A program made the position numbers and the translations under genes. This document shows positions 1 through 10,649 of a stretch of DNA of 64,000 nucleotides, in pieces (positions within the stretch are counted from its first letter, which is position 1; each line of letters begins with the position of its first letter). Location: the NCBI RefSeq assembly GCF_024362695.1, contig NC_065405.1, positions 4,162,672 through 4,226,671 on the forward strand, written 5' to 3'. Under the pieces are notes generated by a model. The model was not told the origin of the DNA. It saw nothing but the letters and a program-made list of their open reading frames with translations, and did not search any database. The DNA is from Pectinophora gossypiella. Taxonomy: Eukaryota > Arthropoda > Insecta > Lepidoptera > Gelechiidae.

Positions 1-344
1 ACGTAATCATCCACTTGTGAATAACGTTTATAGATGTATCGGATTCTGTTTGGTATTCCAGAGTTTAGGTAGGTACAAGTAATGGTATTGGCAGCGTATA
101 ATTTCCATGCTACTTGTGCAATAATGTACTATCTATCTCCGAGGAGGATTAAGAATCGAATTATTATTGAAATGATATCTAATAACAAAAGATATGTAAC
201 ATATAATAATTATTATTATATAATATATATTAATAATAATTATTTTATGAATAAATGAGTATGAGCCCAACAGTGGAAAAAGGTCGCTCAAAATATATTA
301 TTATATATTATTGTCATAATAATAAAATAACGGCCTACTTAGCA

Positions 345-400
345 GGATGAGGAGAGCTGAGGGTTCTCGCTAACCCGATATTACTTTTTAAGACAATTTT
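345..400 (+). repeat. family F fragment
   Basis: GAGAGCTGAGGGTTCTCGCT then TTTTTAAGACAATTT resembles the GCGCTGAGGGCTCTCACC...TTAAGAC part of family F. Confidence 0.4.
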
Positions 401-448
401 AATAGGCGCGAACTTCGATTCAGGGCGCCGTTTAAGGGGACCATAATT

Positions 449-679
449 CAGGGTGTTAGTGACATCGTAACAAAAGCTTTGAGGGCTTATTCAGTCCATG
501 ATTCTGAGTTGATATCAAGTGGAATTTTCCGTCGCAAAAGTATGAAAGTGAAAACAATAAAAAATACACTAAAATTTTCATGATTTTTCGAGAGGAAATT
601 CCACTTGATATTAACTTAGAATTATGGTCTGAATCATCCCCCCTCAGTATTCGTTACCATGTTACTAGCATCGTGTATA
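449..679. mobile_element. MITE family D copy
   Basis: Foldback element. The left arm is CAGGGTGTTAGTGACATCGT then AACAAAAGC, with TGATTCTGAGTTGATATCAA. The right arm carries the inverted TTGATATTAACTTAGAATTA and ends near TACTAGCATCGTGTATA. No coding capacity. TIRs of this form with TATA-like flanks suggest mobilisation by a Tc1/mariner-type transposase (inference). Confidence 0.8.
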
Positions 680-720
680 TTTGAAAGAATTTAACGACTC
701 TAGTGAGCCGATAGTGTCCT
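678..720 (+). repeat. family F fragment
   Basis: ATATTTGAAAGAATTTAACG then ACTCTAGTGAGCCGATAG matches family F at 51240-51285 and abuts the MITE end. Confidence 0.5.
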
Positions 721-892
721 ATGAAAGAGTGATAAAAAGGTGCAAATAATATAAATATTCTATGTATTTTTACACCAAGTCCAGCAAAAAGTACATTTTA
801 TACTTTATTTTTAATTTTTTAAATACACTTAGTGACATTGTAACGAATATCCTATACAAGTACATATAAGTAACCATACAATTAAGTACATA

Positions 893-1120
893 TTAGTGTT
901 AGTGACACCGTAACGAATACCGAGAGGGATGATTCAAACCATGATTCTGAGTTGATATCAAGTGGAATTTGCTGTTGGAAAATTCATGAAAATGTTTGTG
1001 TTTTTTTATTATTTTCAGTTCCATACTTATGCGACGGAAAATTCCACTTAATATCAACTCAGAATCATGGTCTGAATCATCCCTCAAAGTTTTCGTTAGG
1101 ATGTCACTAACACCCTATAT
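893..1120. mobile_element. MITE family D copy
   Basis: GTGTTAGTGACACCGTAACG at the left, TGTCACTAACACCCTATATA at the right. The arms with GATTCTGAGTTGATATCAAG and its complement are about 200 bases long in total. This is a nearly full-length copy. Confidence 0.85.
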
Positions 1121-1210
1121 ACGTACTCATTTTGCTTACTACTCTAAAACCCACGACACACGTGTCGACCTATTTATTTAGTTAACCTATCATACTAAAT
1201 GACACCTAAA

Positions 1211-1293
1211 CTTCTTCTATCGTGTGGGTTGTGAGGTGGACTGCCAACCTCATCAACTCTGGTGTCAGGGTTACTATTGAGCTGCCAAAGGCC
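1211..1293 (-). repeat. SINE A 3' fragment
   Basis: CTTCTTCTATCGTGTGGGTT then GTGAGGTGGA and GGTGTCAGGGTTACTATTGA. This is the 3' end of the tRNA-headed SINE A, 5'-truncated. Confidence 0.8.
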
Positions 1294-1628
1294 TAAACAT
1301 TACATAATTATAAAAAAGCGTAGAACATTCGAGAACATTTAGTAGCGCCTAGGAAGCACTTTGACAAACACGGATGAGCTCTGAATTGGTTCCGCTGTTT
1401 AGTTCCCGGATTGCCTCTCATTGCGCCTCATTCTGAGAACATAATTGGATGTGGGTAATTTGAAACACGTACCTTAACACAAATCCTTCCTCTAAGCACC
1501 AAATTCAAAGATAACGTCGAAAGTTGTAGTATTCTAGATTACAGGTAAGAGAGGAACAGCAAGTGAAGATTACATATTGCCATCTCTGTCTTATCTGGTA
1601 TTTTAGCCTGGAAGAGTATGCTCTACCC

Positions 1629-1956
1629 TTCTTCTTCTATCGAGTGGGTTGTGAAGTGAAGTACCAACCTCATCAACCCTGGTGTCAGGGTTATTATTGA
1701 GCCGCCAAAGGCCCCAGACATGACTCGTGTAACGACTAATTACTCACATCAGTAAGTAGTAACCGGGATCAAAGGCTTAACGTGCCTTCCGAAGCACGGA
1801 TCATCTTACTTTTGGACAATCAGGTGATCAGCATGTAATGTCCTAACCAAACTAGGGATCACAAAGTGATTTTTGTGGTATGTCTCCTCCGGGATTCGAA
1901 CCCGGGACCTCCGGATCGTGAGCCCAACGCTTAACCACTGGACCACGAGGCCGTTA
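1629..1956 (-). repeat. SINE A, full length
   Basis: A full copy running (minus strand) from the tRNA-like head (GGCCTC, B-box GGGTTCGAATCCCGG) to the tail ending in CGATAGAAGAAG. The head resembles a tRNA pol III promoter; the body is shared by about 12 other copies in the window. Confidence 0.88.
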
Positions 1957-2199
1957 CCCTTCTATGAACCTTCTATGTTTCATAATTTATAGCGTAGGTA
2001 CCAGTTGTCGTAAGAAAAAGCGGTAAGCCTGGAAAATTTTATTTTTCAGTCTATTCAAGGAAATAACTTTTATCACAAAAGAAAATGTAGATGTATTTTT
2101 TGCTAATTAAGATTTCGGTATTGAAATTCAAAAACATAAAAAATATCTCATGCATATATATGCATGAGATAATTTAATTCCTTTGCCGGGACTAATGTC

Positions 2200-2602
2200 T
2201 CCACCAAGAGCACCAAGAGCACATTTAATATTAAAATAGCGTAGCCCTTTTCTTAATGAACCAATTTTTAACTTCTTATCTTGAAAATTGCGAAAAGTCC
2301 CATATAAAATTTCACTCCATCATTGAAGGAGTTAAAAATATGCAAGTTTTTTTCGTTAGTCACAAATAGTCCGCATACCAAAATTTAGCTTTCTACCTTG
2401 AAAATTGCGGGTTGTTCCATACAAACTTCCACCCCCCATTTTAGGGAAGTGGGGAGTTAGAGAGAGACAAAAATTAGCCTATGTCACTCGCCATCCGTTC
2501 AACTATCTCCACTTAAAAATCACGTCAATTCGTGGCTCCGTTTTAAAAACCGAACAAACAAACAGACAAACACACACTTTCACATTTATAATATTTGTAT
2601 AG
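2200..2602 (-). mobile_element. Helitron-like 5'-end fragment
   Basis: On the minus strand it begins TCTATACAAATATTATAAAT, then GTTTGTCTGTTTGTTTGTTC, then GGAGCCACGAATTGACGTGA. This resembles the 5' end of lepidopteran non-autonomous Helitrons with GTCT-like microsatellite sequence. The left border is unclear. Confidence 0.5.
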
Positions 2603-3293
2603 ATAGAAAAAATATTATATCGTTACTGAGAAGGCAAAATTATGTAAGCGCCAAAAGGTAATTTTGGGAAAAATCCATTCAAAAGATTTTTCGACTTTTT
2701 ATCCATTTATCTATTTAATATGACATCAACGGACTAATACGTTATTTTTTAATTTTCATTTTCTAGCAATACATAATTATAACATGGACTGCTATTTTAG
2801 GATATTTTGGCGTTTACGTAATTTTAACTTTCCAGTGACGATATATACATAAATATATAGAGCGTGGCTCATCAACTAGTGATGTGATACATAAATATAT
2901 ATTCACTGTTGCGTAATCACTTGCCAACTGCACTCACATAATTCTTTGTCTTTGTGTATTCTCAAATAACCATCAAAGAGAAAGCAATAGGAAATATGAT
3001 AAAATCACCAATATAAGATAATACCTCTCTGTTTTCCATTTCAATCTGAAGGAAATCGATGGCCTCAGGCGACTTTCGAGATTACAAAGCTGGAGTGCGC
3101 CAGAGCATTGGTTACCCCTGTTTTTAATAAATGAACATTGCCTTAAGGCACCCAGTTACTTTATACGTGGGGCTATTTGTCGAAGATGGAATAAAATTGA
3201 TAACTTCAATGTAAGGGGACTCTATGCTAGGCAATAGATTGATTACCTCATGATTCTGAGAATACACACACTTGCAAAAGATCAGATTCCCGT
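2603..3293. other. AT-rich stretch, nothing recognised
   Basis: No ORF of substance, repeat copy or RNA gene recognised. Confidence 0.5.
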
Positions 3294-3497
3294 TCTTCTT
3301 CTTCTTCTATCGTGTGGGTTATGAGGTGGAGTACCAACCTCATCAACCCTGGTGTCAGGGTTATTATTGAGCCGCCATAAGTCCCTGACATGACTCATTT
3401 AACGACTACGTACTTACATCAGTAAGTAGTAACCGGGACCAACGGCTTAACGTGCCTTCCGAACCACGGATCATCTTACTTTTGGACGATCAGGTGA
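3294..3497 (-). repeat. SINE A, 5'-truncated
   Basis: CTTCTTCTATCGTGTGGGTT to TTTTGGACGATCAGGTGA. The tRNA-like head is missing. Confidence 0.85.
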
Positions 3498-3525
3498 GCT
3501 CATATCTCTAGCGTTATATCGTTTT

Positions 3526-3921
3526 CACAGGTCCACTAACCTAAGCCAACTGTCCAAAATTCTATCCCGAAGAGGAAATCAGCCCATACCTCCAAAACGT
3601 ATTTCTAGGATATATGGGCTCCCTCACGATGTTATTATCCTTCACCGCTCATCATCATCAATTTAACAGCCACGCTCTTGTCGGTGCAGCATTTTCCATG
3701 CTACTTTTTAGGGAAAAATAGGGCAGTGGTTTCGCTGATCACGTGATAATAATTTCATGGTCATAACTTTTATTTGCAATTAATTTATTTGCAACAATGC
3801 TGATCATGATTAAAGAAGCGTCTACTAATCACCTATTGACCATTAATGATCCAAACATGAAGTCGAAACCAAGTTCAAAAACCATTTGTTTAGGCCTGTG
3901 CTGGGATTTAAACCTGTGACA
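3526..3921 (-). repeat. SINE C split by another insertion
   Basis: 3526-3643 matches the 3' half of SINE C (complement of AAACCCAC..CGATGTT..) and 3840-3921 matches its 5' half (GATCCAAACATG, TTTAGGCCTGTGCTGGGATT). Between them lies an inserted LINE K 3' end plus unmatched sequence. Confidence 0.55.
3644..3735 (-). repeat. LINE K 3' end inserted in SINE C
   Basis: CATCATCATCAATTTAACAG then CCACGCTCTTGTCGGTGCAG and CCATGCTACTTTTTAGGG. It is the complement of the K-family 3' end, with its GAT-repeat tail at the left. Confidence 0.75.
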
Positions 3922-4484
3922 AAAATGCCTACGTAAACAGATGAAAAGTGGGGTGGAAATCATCTGCCGCGATAATTGAAGTCCACGGCGCCGACGGAAT
4001 CACGGAAGGAAATTTAGTATCGAAATATTTTTAAATTATGCGGCCCAGCGAGAAAGACTGATTTGACCATAATGCAAATCAAATCCATTATCAAAACCTT
4101 TTTTTTTACAATCCCAAATGCAAATATAGCTATGATTAATATTCAATTATCAAGAGCTCCCAAATTGACTTTTTCCAAACGATTTACTGAATTTATTGCA
4201 TAAATTAACCTTATTAATATTTTTTTAGTACGTAAGTAAAACTCATTATTATTTTATTTAGGAACTTTTCGACAAGCCTGTACTTATCGAAAATTTTAAT
4301 AAGTACAAGGTAAATGAAACGCAACTGAATTTCACACTTGAAAAAGTTTAAAAGAATCGACTTGAAATACTCAATATTGCGTTAAAAGAGACCGCATAAT
4401 AAAATTGCGTTTATTGTGGCGACACGTAAACTTCGAACCTAAACGTTTATTTCTTTTGCGTACTTATTGCATTTATTTTGACAT
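3922..4484. other. AT-rich stretch, nothing recognised
   Basis: No coding or repeat structure recognised. Confidence 0.45.
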
Positions 4485-4605
4485 TTAATTCTAAGCCAAA
4501 TCAGAGACTATGGAATTCCATTTGCTTTGTTCCTGACACACTTATCTAGCTTCCTCCACATTCATCAATCGTTTCATAAAACGCCCGTTAAGTCATGCAT
4601 GACAA
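4485..4605 (-). repeat. LINE R 3'-end fragment
   Basis: GACTATGGAATTCCATTTGC, CTGACACACTTATCTAGCTT, CCACATTCATCAATCGTTTC. This matches the C-terminal coding end of LINE R seen better at 26.7-27.0 kb. Confidence 0.7.
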
Positions 4606-5993
4606 AAATTAGCTGACTTAAGTATATTTTTTCTGACTACGACAAAGCAAAAATGAGCATTATGTGTTTGACCGCTATGTATGTATTTATTTATATATGT
4701 ATGCACGTCTGGTTCACCCTGAGGTTCCAACCTAACTTATAAACCACCAGAATTTGACAAATGAGGTGTCACTAGAAGCGTCTTGATTGTCCGGTGGCTG
4801 TGGGCTATGTGACATTACGCTAAATTCCAATCCACACCACGCCGATCTGTCCTAAGAGTTTGCTTACGACGGCATACGATACTACCCGCGGCTATCTCCT
4901 AAACATCATTATTTGGAACACTTTTCAGAGAAATATTTTTTGTTTCATAATTTTTAGAGCGCGATTTTTCCATAGACGGGTTTTAGTTTTTACACTTATA
5001 TTTTTTAGACTTGAGTTCAAAGTGTTTGTGTTCGTTTCCATTTTATAGAAGAGTGAAAAGTATTTCCTGTTTCGAATCTTCCTAGTTCCTACGTATCTTT
5101 TCAAGCGTAATAAACCTGTTTGAGCGGAAAAAATTGGCTGAAGATGTTTCTTAATAATAATCTCCCCTTATTTGGTTTTGTTTAGTCAATATTTTTTTAT
5201 TATTTTTGTATTTTTGGATATATTTTCGTTCTCTCTTTTAAGAAAAGAATTGTGTATTTATGTATCTACCTCTAGATTGTGAGTTTTCTCTTTTGCAAAT
5301 GTTTGTTAGTTTTTACAAAATAGGTATTTACTCTAGTTAAGTATTTAATGTAACATTAATAACGTCCAAAAATAGTTATATTTTTTTAAATTACTTATAA
5401 CAGTAAATCTTACGATTCGTATGTCCTGATTTTGTGATTTCGTAGTTTAAAATTATACTTCTTCGTTTGATAAATAATATCATATAACATAGTTAAATAG
5501 AACTTCTAGTGTAACGGAAAATATTCTCTCGCATTCATCAAGATTTTGTCCAAAGGCGGGCGAGCCTGAATTATTTACTTACTGTTTAGGACAGTAAATA
5601 TCTGTTTATCAGAGTATAGTCATCCACAGTGCCGGATTTAGTGTTGGGGCATAGAATAAAAAATAATACTACTTAGAGAGCGGTAACTCTCCGCTCCCCA
5701 CCAGTGACTGAGTTAGGTTTACCTCACCCTCCCTCGATCTTACTTTATTCTTCAATCGTTCAGGCGTCACACGTCACACACACAGATGCACCTGTACGAT
5801 AATGTCAATGTGTAGTGTTTGTAAAAGAAGGTTTTTTATATGAAGTGTCCGGAGTGTGCTTTGGATTGGAGCATTTAATTGTATTTATAAGTATCAATTT
5901 TGTAAAAAATACTGTAATCTACATACTTACCAAAAAAATAAGGCAAGGCCTGGAAAATAAACAGCACGCGATCCTAAATACCTTAAAACTTCT
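4606..5993. other. AT-rich stretch, nothing recognised
   Basis: Two short ORFs (4860-5048, 5815-6039) are low-complexity or overlap a SINE and are not supported. Confidence 0.5.
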
Positions 5994-6236
5994 AACTGCT
6001 GGGGACAGGCCTCCTCTCAATCATCTAGAGGGGGTATGACGCATACTCCACCACGCTGTTGCACTGCGAGCTGGTGGAAATTTGCCTACCGAAACACGGC
6101 ATCAGGTGGGTCAGCCTGCTATGTCCTTGCCAAACAAAGGACAGTCTCACGTAATTCCGACAATGTCCCCACTGGGAATCGAACCCAGACCTCTAGATCG
6201 TGAGACCAACGTTCTAACCACTAGACCATGGAGGCA
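5994..6236 (-). repeat. SINE B
   Basis: Runs from GGGGACAGGCCTCCTCTCAA to the tRNA-like head (complement of GCCTCCATGGTCTAGTGGTT with B-box-like GGTTCGATTCCCAGT). Internal signature: TACTCCACCACGCTGTTGCA. Middle part shortened compared with the copy at 15.5 kb. Confidence 0.82.
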
Positions 6237-6680
6237 GACCAGCGCATAAGCAAATAATACCGTACGTAACGTACCTACTAAGAAATTAGCACGATATTAA
6301 AGGACGATATCAAGTTTCACTTGAAAGTCTGGAGTGGACTTTTGAGGGTCAGACTACACAATACTCGTTCATGGAATTAGTATTTGCTTATATTAGGTAC
6401 TACATTTACTTACTGTTTATACCTACGTTAATAACTTTTATTATTCTAACCTTAAGTGTTTATGTACTTATACATTTTTGTGGTAATATTTTGTTTATGT
6501 ACCTACAAGTAATTTGGTGTTATATTGCACATATTTATGGAACACGATGTTCGTGGCTCACCCAACAGGGCCCACATAATATCAGCGTCGTGGTTCACGC
6601 CGCGACTTGTGCTGAGTGAGGCCCTTTTATCTCAGGACGTCCACCACCACCTTATGATCATTTCGACGACCATCCGTTTC
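6237..6680. other. unassigned, contains an unsupported 82-codon ORF
   Basis: The plus-strand ORF at 6371-6619 is hydrophobic because the DNA is T-rich. It has no recognisable motif and no promoter. Confidence 0.4.
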
Positions 6681-6796
6681 GCTTCTTCTTCTTCTATCGT
6701 CTAGGTTGTGAGATGGAGTACCAACCTCATAAACTCTGGTGTCAGTGTTACTGAGCAGCTAAAGGCCCTTGACATGGCTCATGTAATGACTACTTC
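6681..6796 (-). repeat. SINE A 3' fragment
   Basis: CTTCTTCTATCGTCTAGGTT to GACATGGCTCATGTAATGAC. Confidence 0.75.
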
Positions 6797-7129
6797 GCTT
6801 TTTTTCGTTTCGTTTTTTTGTAATAATTGTCTTATGAACACTTTAAATGATGTTATTGTCTTGTTTTTGTGTGTGGCGTCCTTTTATAATAAACTATTTC
6901 TATTATATTCTATTCATGAGCCCCTTAGACTCCTGGATACATTACTGGTCACCCACTTTGCTTGAAAGCGTCGTCCCATTCTGTTCCACTTAGCTTAGGT
7001 TTGTCGATGTTTGTAGACTGCGCTGATACTCTTCCAATGATAGTAGACATAGCATATTGGAGGCTTACGAGTAAGTAACACTATTATGCGAGTCACAATG
7101 TTTATTTTAAAAACTAAATACATACATAA
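6797..7129. other. unassigned
   Basis: Nothing recognised. Confidence 0.4.
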
Positions 7130-7445
7130 ACTTACGCCCATTTCCCACCGGGGTAAGCCAATACTATGGAATTATATTTGCTTCGATCCTCACACACTTC
7201 TCTTGTGTCCTCCACATCCATCATCCACATATTAATACGTGGATAATGGTGGTTGATTGTACATGTACTTATGTGACAATATCCTACACCTATTGTTAAC
7301 ATATCATGTATAACTAATAAATAAACCCATCAATCGCTTCATACACTCATACACGCCTGCCGGTTCACAGTAGATTGTACAAAATATTTTCCAAAGAGAT
7401 CTCAAGTGGTCAATGTACGTCCGTATAGGTTTTTTTGTACCAGTC
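7130..7445 (-). repeat. LINE R 3' end with an internal insertion
   Basis: 7130-7230 (TTTCCCACCGGGGTAAGCCA, GCTTCGATCCTCACACACTT) and 7325-7445 (CATCAATCGCTTCATACACT, GCCGGTTCACAGTAGATTGT) are adjacent parts of LINE R. About 90 unmatched bases separate them. Confidence 0.7.
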
Positions 7446-8020
7446 TCCCAAATATAAATTAGAACTCATAAAGTCAAATTCAGCAGTTTAGAACCCAAGC
7501 TAATAGAAAAGATTCGATTGACCTAATATCGACTGATCAACCCTGTGCTAATGAACGTCACAACAATAGCTAACGTACTTTGTCATATCTAATTCTTACC
7601 GCGCATTGAGTAGATTGTAAAATGTTATGTTATTGAAATATAATCAATAAATGTGCTGAACTAGTCATTCTTCTTTGATAGTAATGTTTTTTTTAAATCT
7701 GAATATTATGTTACACTTTCTACAAATACACATAATCCCTACCTACAAACGATCCATGAGGGGACCCAACCCAACAATAGTTTGATAGGCACGAAGTTTC
7801 CCAACAAGTAACGGCTTATCCTAAGATTAGCATTGAGTAGCTCTAAAGGAAAAACTTTGGAAAAAACGCCAGTTGTTATACTCTTTTTTATCATATTAGC
7901 CAAAGTTCCTATATCGAAAACAGATTTGGGGTTCAAGTTTGTAATAGATGTTCGTGTCGCGAGCATCTTTATTGCAGAACCCTTAGCGCTCCTCATTTGT
8001 TTAGTGAAATATTAGACATG
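7446..8020. other. unassigned AT-rich stretch
   Basis: Overlapping ORFs on both strands at 7739-8015 lack motifs and are not supported. Confidence 0.4.
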
Positions 8021-8529
8021 TCGTGGCCAGATCATAAAATTGATCATTTCATGATGTGCTCGATCATTACATGAAATCATGACATCATGATGTAGTTTGG
8101 CCAGATCAATGAACACAAAACGTTTAACGAATGAGCAACTTAATGCATGATTACTTCATGATATGGTCAAACGTTGGCATCCTATCGTAAAATTAGTAAC
8201 ACTATCCACCGGTAGTGGCGCTGGTTTCGATTACATTTTAAACCTAATTGATATTATAATCGATGAATAGATGTAATTATACAATTTTCCATATCTATTA
8301 GGTAAATAATTTTGAACCTAAAAAATAATCGACTATTCGCATTTTTATTACACCACATAACATGGACACCGCCTGTGTTAACGATATGGCCAAACGTTGA
8401 TTGAAATATCATTAAACGTTGGCCTTTCAACAATATGGTCAACTTAAGTTGACTATTTCATGAAATATGACCATTTCATGAAATGGTCGAACACATCATG
8501 AAACGATCAATTCTAAGATCTGGCCACGA
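8021..8529. mobile_element. 509 bp inverted-repeat element with TTTCATGAAAT arrays
   Basis: It opens TCGTGGCCAGATCATAAAAT and closes with the complement (ATTCTAAGATCTGGCCACGA). Subterminal DNA carries many copies of the palindrome-like unit TTTCATGAAAT(GG) in both arms. No coding capacity. It looks like a non-autonomous DNA transposon with subterminal binding-site arrays. Confidence 0.7.
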
Positions 8530-8559
8530 TATACACATAACCTAAGGTAACCATACAGT

Positions 8560-8645
8560 CACCAGGGCCCTTTGGAAGCCCGTTAATAACCCTGACACCA
8601 TGGTTGATTACGTCGGTCATTGATATCGCAAACGACAGAAGAGCA
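8560..8645 (+). repeat. degenerate SINE A 3' fragment
   Basis: CAGGGCCCTTTGGAAGCCCG, then AATAACCCTGACACCATGGT and ACAGAAGAGC parallel the SINE A tail. Confidence 0.55.
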
Positions 8646-8845
8646 AGTGTATGAATCGCACTTTGTAACTGTCTGTCTCTCTTTTTCAAATACAAATATG
8701 CCACTTCCTCTCTCACACAACAAAACAATAGCATTCGTCCCCCCATTTACCACATTTACCAAAACTACCCTCAATAGTGTGAATCCTAACACCAAACAGT
8801 TTCTTCCAATATTCCTGTAATACGTAATTGTACCTGTCATTTTCA

Positions 8846-8930
8846 TGTCACCGGAAGTCGTTAGCGTCGTCGCAGCCGCCACTTCCGGTCAGTGACGGGA
8901 TAATGGCGCCGGCGTTCGGTTTTTAAATAA
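8846..8930. promoter_or_regulatory. CpG-rich promoter-like segment with paired ETS-type sites
   Basis: A short GC-rich island in AT-rich DNA. ACCGGAAGT (8851) and its complement ACTTCCGGT (8880) face each other, followed by GGGATAATGGCGCCGGCG. ACCGGAAGT is the ETS-family consensus. No downstream gene is visible, so the function is a guess. Confidence 0.3.
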
Positions 8931-9462
8931 GTAATAGCGTGGGGTGAACACTTGTATGGTGGTAAAAGTTTTTAATATCAATGTGCTGTATAAAGATTTT
9001 TGGTTAAAGTTCATAATGTTTTTAAGCATCTTGCGAAATACATTGGCAAGACAACAGACAGTCAAAGGAACTACGTATATTAAAAATTTTAGGTGGAGAT
9101 TTGTAATTAGCGCGTCTTCGCCTTAAACAGAAAACCAATTGCAATTGTAGTTTGCTTTGCTTTTTTGTAATTAATTTTGACTTTGACTTTGAAAAAAAAA
9201 ACACATTCTATCGAGATTTTCTTCAATAGTACTATTTTTTCTTAATTTATTTTGGTACCTCAACAGCAGTATATACACAAACACACAAAATAAAATGATT
9301 GAAAAGTTCCGGTAAGCTTGAAACTAGCTAGATTTTGATGACAAAATTCATATCCGAATGTATTTTTTCAAAAAGACGCTGAAAAGGTTTTCATTATAAC
9401 GCGACGAATTCCAGTGACTTCATTTACTGAACTGTTTAGTTGTAAATCTTCATAAAAGTAAA
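8931..9462. other. unassigned AT-rich stretch
   Basis: Nothing recognised. Confidence 0.4.
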
Positions 9463-9775
9463 TTCTTCTTCTATCCTGTGGGTTGTGAAATGGATTACCA
9501 ACCTCATCAACCCTGGTGTCAGGGTTACTATTGAACCGCCAAAGGCCCTGACATGACTCATGTAACGACTACGTACTTACATCTGTAAGTAGTAACCGGG
9601 ACCAACGGCTTAACGTGTCTTCCGAAGCACGGACTATCTTAGGTGATCAGCCTGTAATGTCCTAGCCAAACTAGGGATCACCGAGTGATTTTTGTGATAT
9701 GTCTCCACCGGGATTTGAGCCCGGGACCTCCGGATCGTAAGCACAACGCTCAACCACTGGACCACAGAGGCCGTT
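9463..9775 (-). repeat. SINE A, full length
   Basis: TTCTTCTATCCTGTGGGTTG to CCACAGAGGCCGTT. The tRNA-like head, B-box and complete body are present. Confidence 0.88.
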
Positions 9776-10258
9776 ATATGAATGTAAATAAGAATATTGT
9801 ATAGAAAAGTAGTATCTACATATATTTTACGTATATACAAGTTAGATACTTCACCAACCCTAAGTATGAAGTCCTGTCGGAGGCGACATCAACAAACAGG
9901 GGGTCACAATTGATGAATCACTGGCAGACCCCTTAATAAAGTCTCCTTAGGGACCTCTGTTTGTTCTGTCATCCGATCCCGTGATGGGTTAATGCAATAA
10001 TTGTTTGCACTAATGTGAAGGTGCACCTTTATGTGGGTGTGGAATTGTGGATTCAGTTTCATATCGGATATATAATGTTGTAAAGTTAATTTTCGTTACC
10101 GATGCCTAAACAAAAATAATAAATGAATACACAATAATTAGAAAACAATATTAAAAATAAACTAGGCATCCACCACAAGCTTCGTCCAAGAACAAATATT
10201 ATAAATACACAATAATAAATGTCAGAAATATCCTTAAACAAACTTGACTTATTTGAGA
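9776..10258. other. unassigned, with a small foldback
   Basis: AACAAACAGGGGGTC (9890) and GGGACCTCTGTTTGTT (about 9951) form imperfect inverted arms around 45 bases. Otherwise nothing recognised. Confidence 0.4.
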
Positions 10259-10439
10259 CTAGCTTTTGCCCGCGACTTCGTCCGCGTGGCGTGTTATATA
10301 AGAGAGAGATCTTTGTGTGTGTGGGAGTGCATACTTATGCAGTTTAGATTTTTTCATAAGTACAATTTTTTTCCCAATAACTCCCATTTTTCAAAATACA
10401 GCCTAAAATAAACTTTATATTTACTAAGGTATGCATGCA

Positions 10440-10637
10440 TGCTAGATTGAATCAATTGATTGAATTGATTTTTTTTAATTGATTGTTCATTGAGTTTTAA
10501 TTTTAATACACACTTCCTCTCTTCCCTTCAACGTTGCTGTGCCCTACAGGGTCCATGTTTTAGTTCCTATGCCTATGTAACACCCCATTGTACTACATGG
10601 AATGCAATAAATAATTGAATTAAATTGAATTGAAAAC
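10440..10637 (+). repeat. nested LINE 3' end with AATTG tail
   Basis: CAGGGTCCATGTTTTAGTTC to GGAATGCAATAAATAATTGA then ATTAAATTGAATTG. This looks like a polyadenylated 3' UTR end with a short tandem tail, inserted in the Helitron-like element. Confidence 0.45.
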
Positions 10638-10649
10638 ATCTATCTTACG

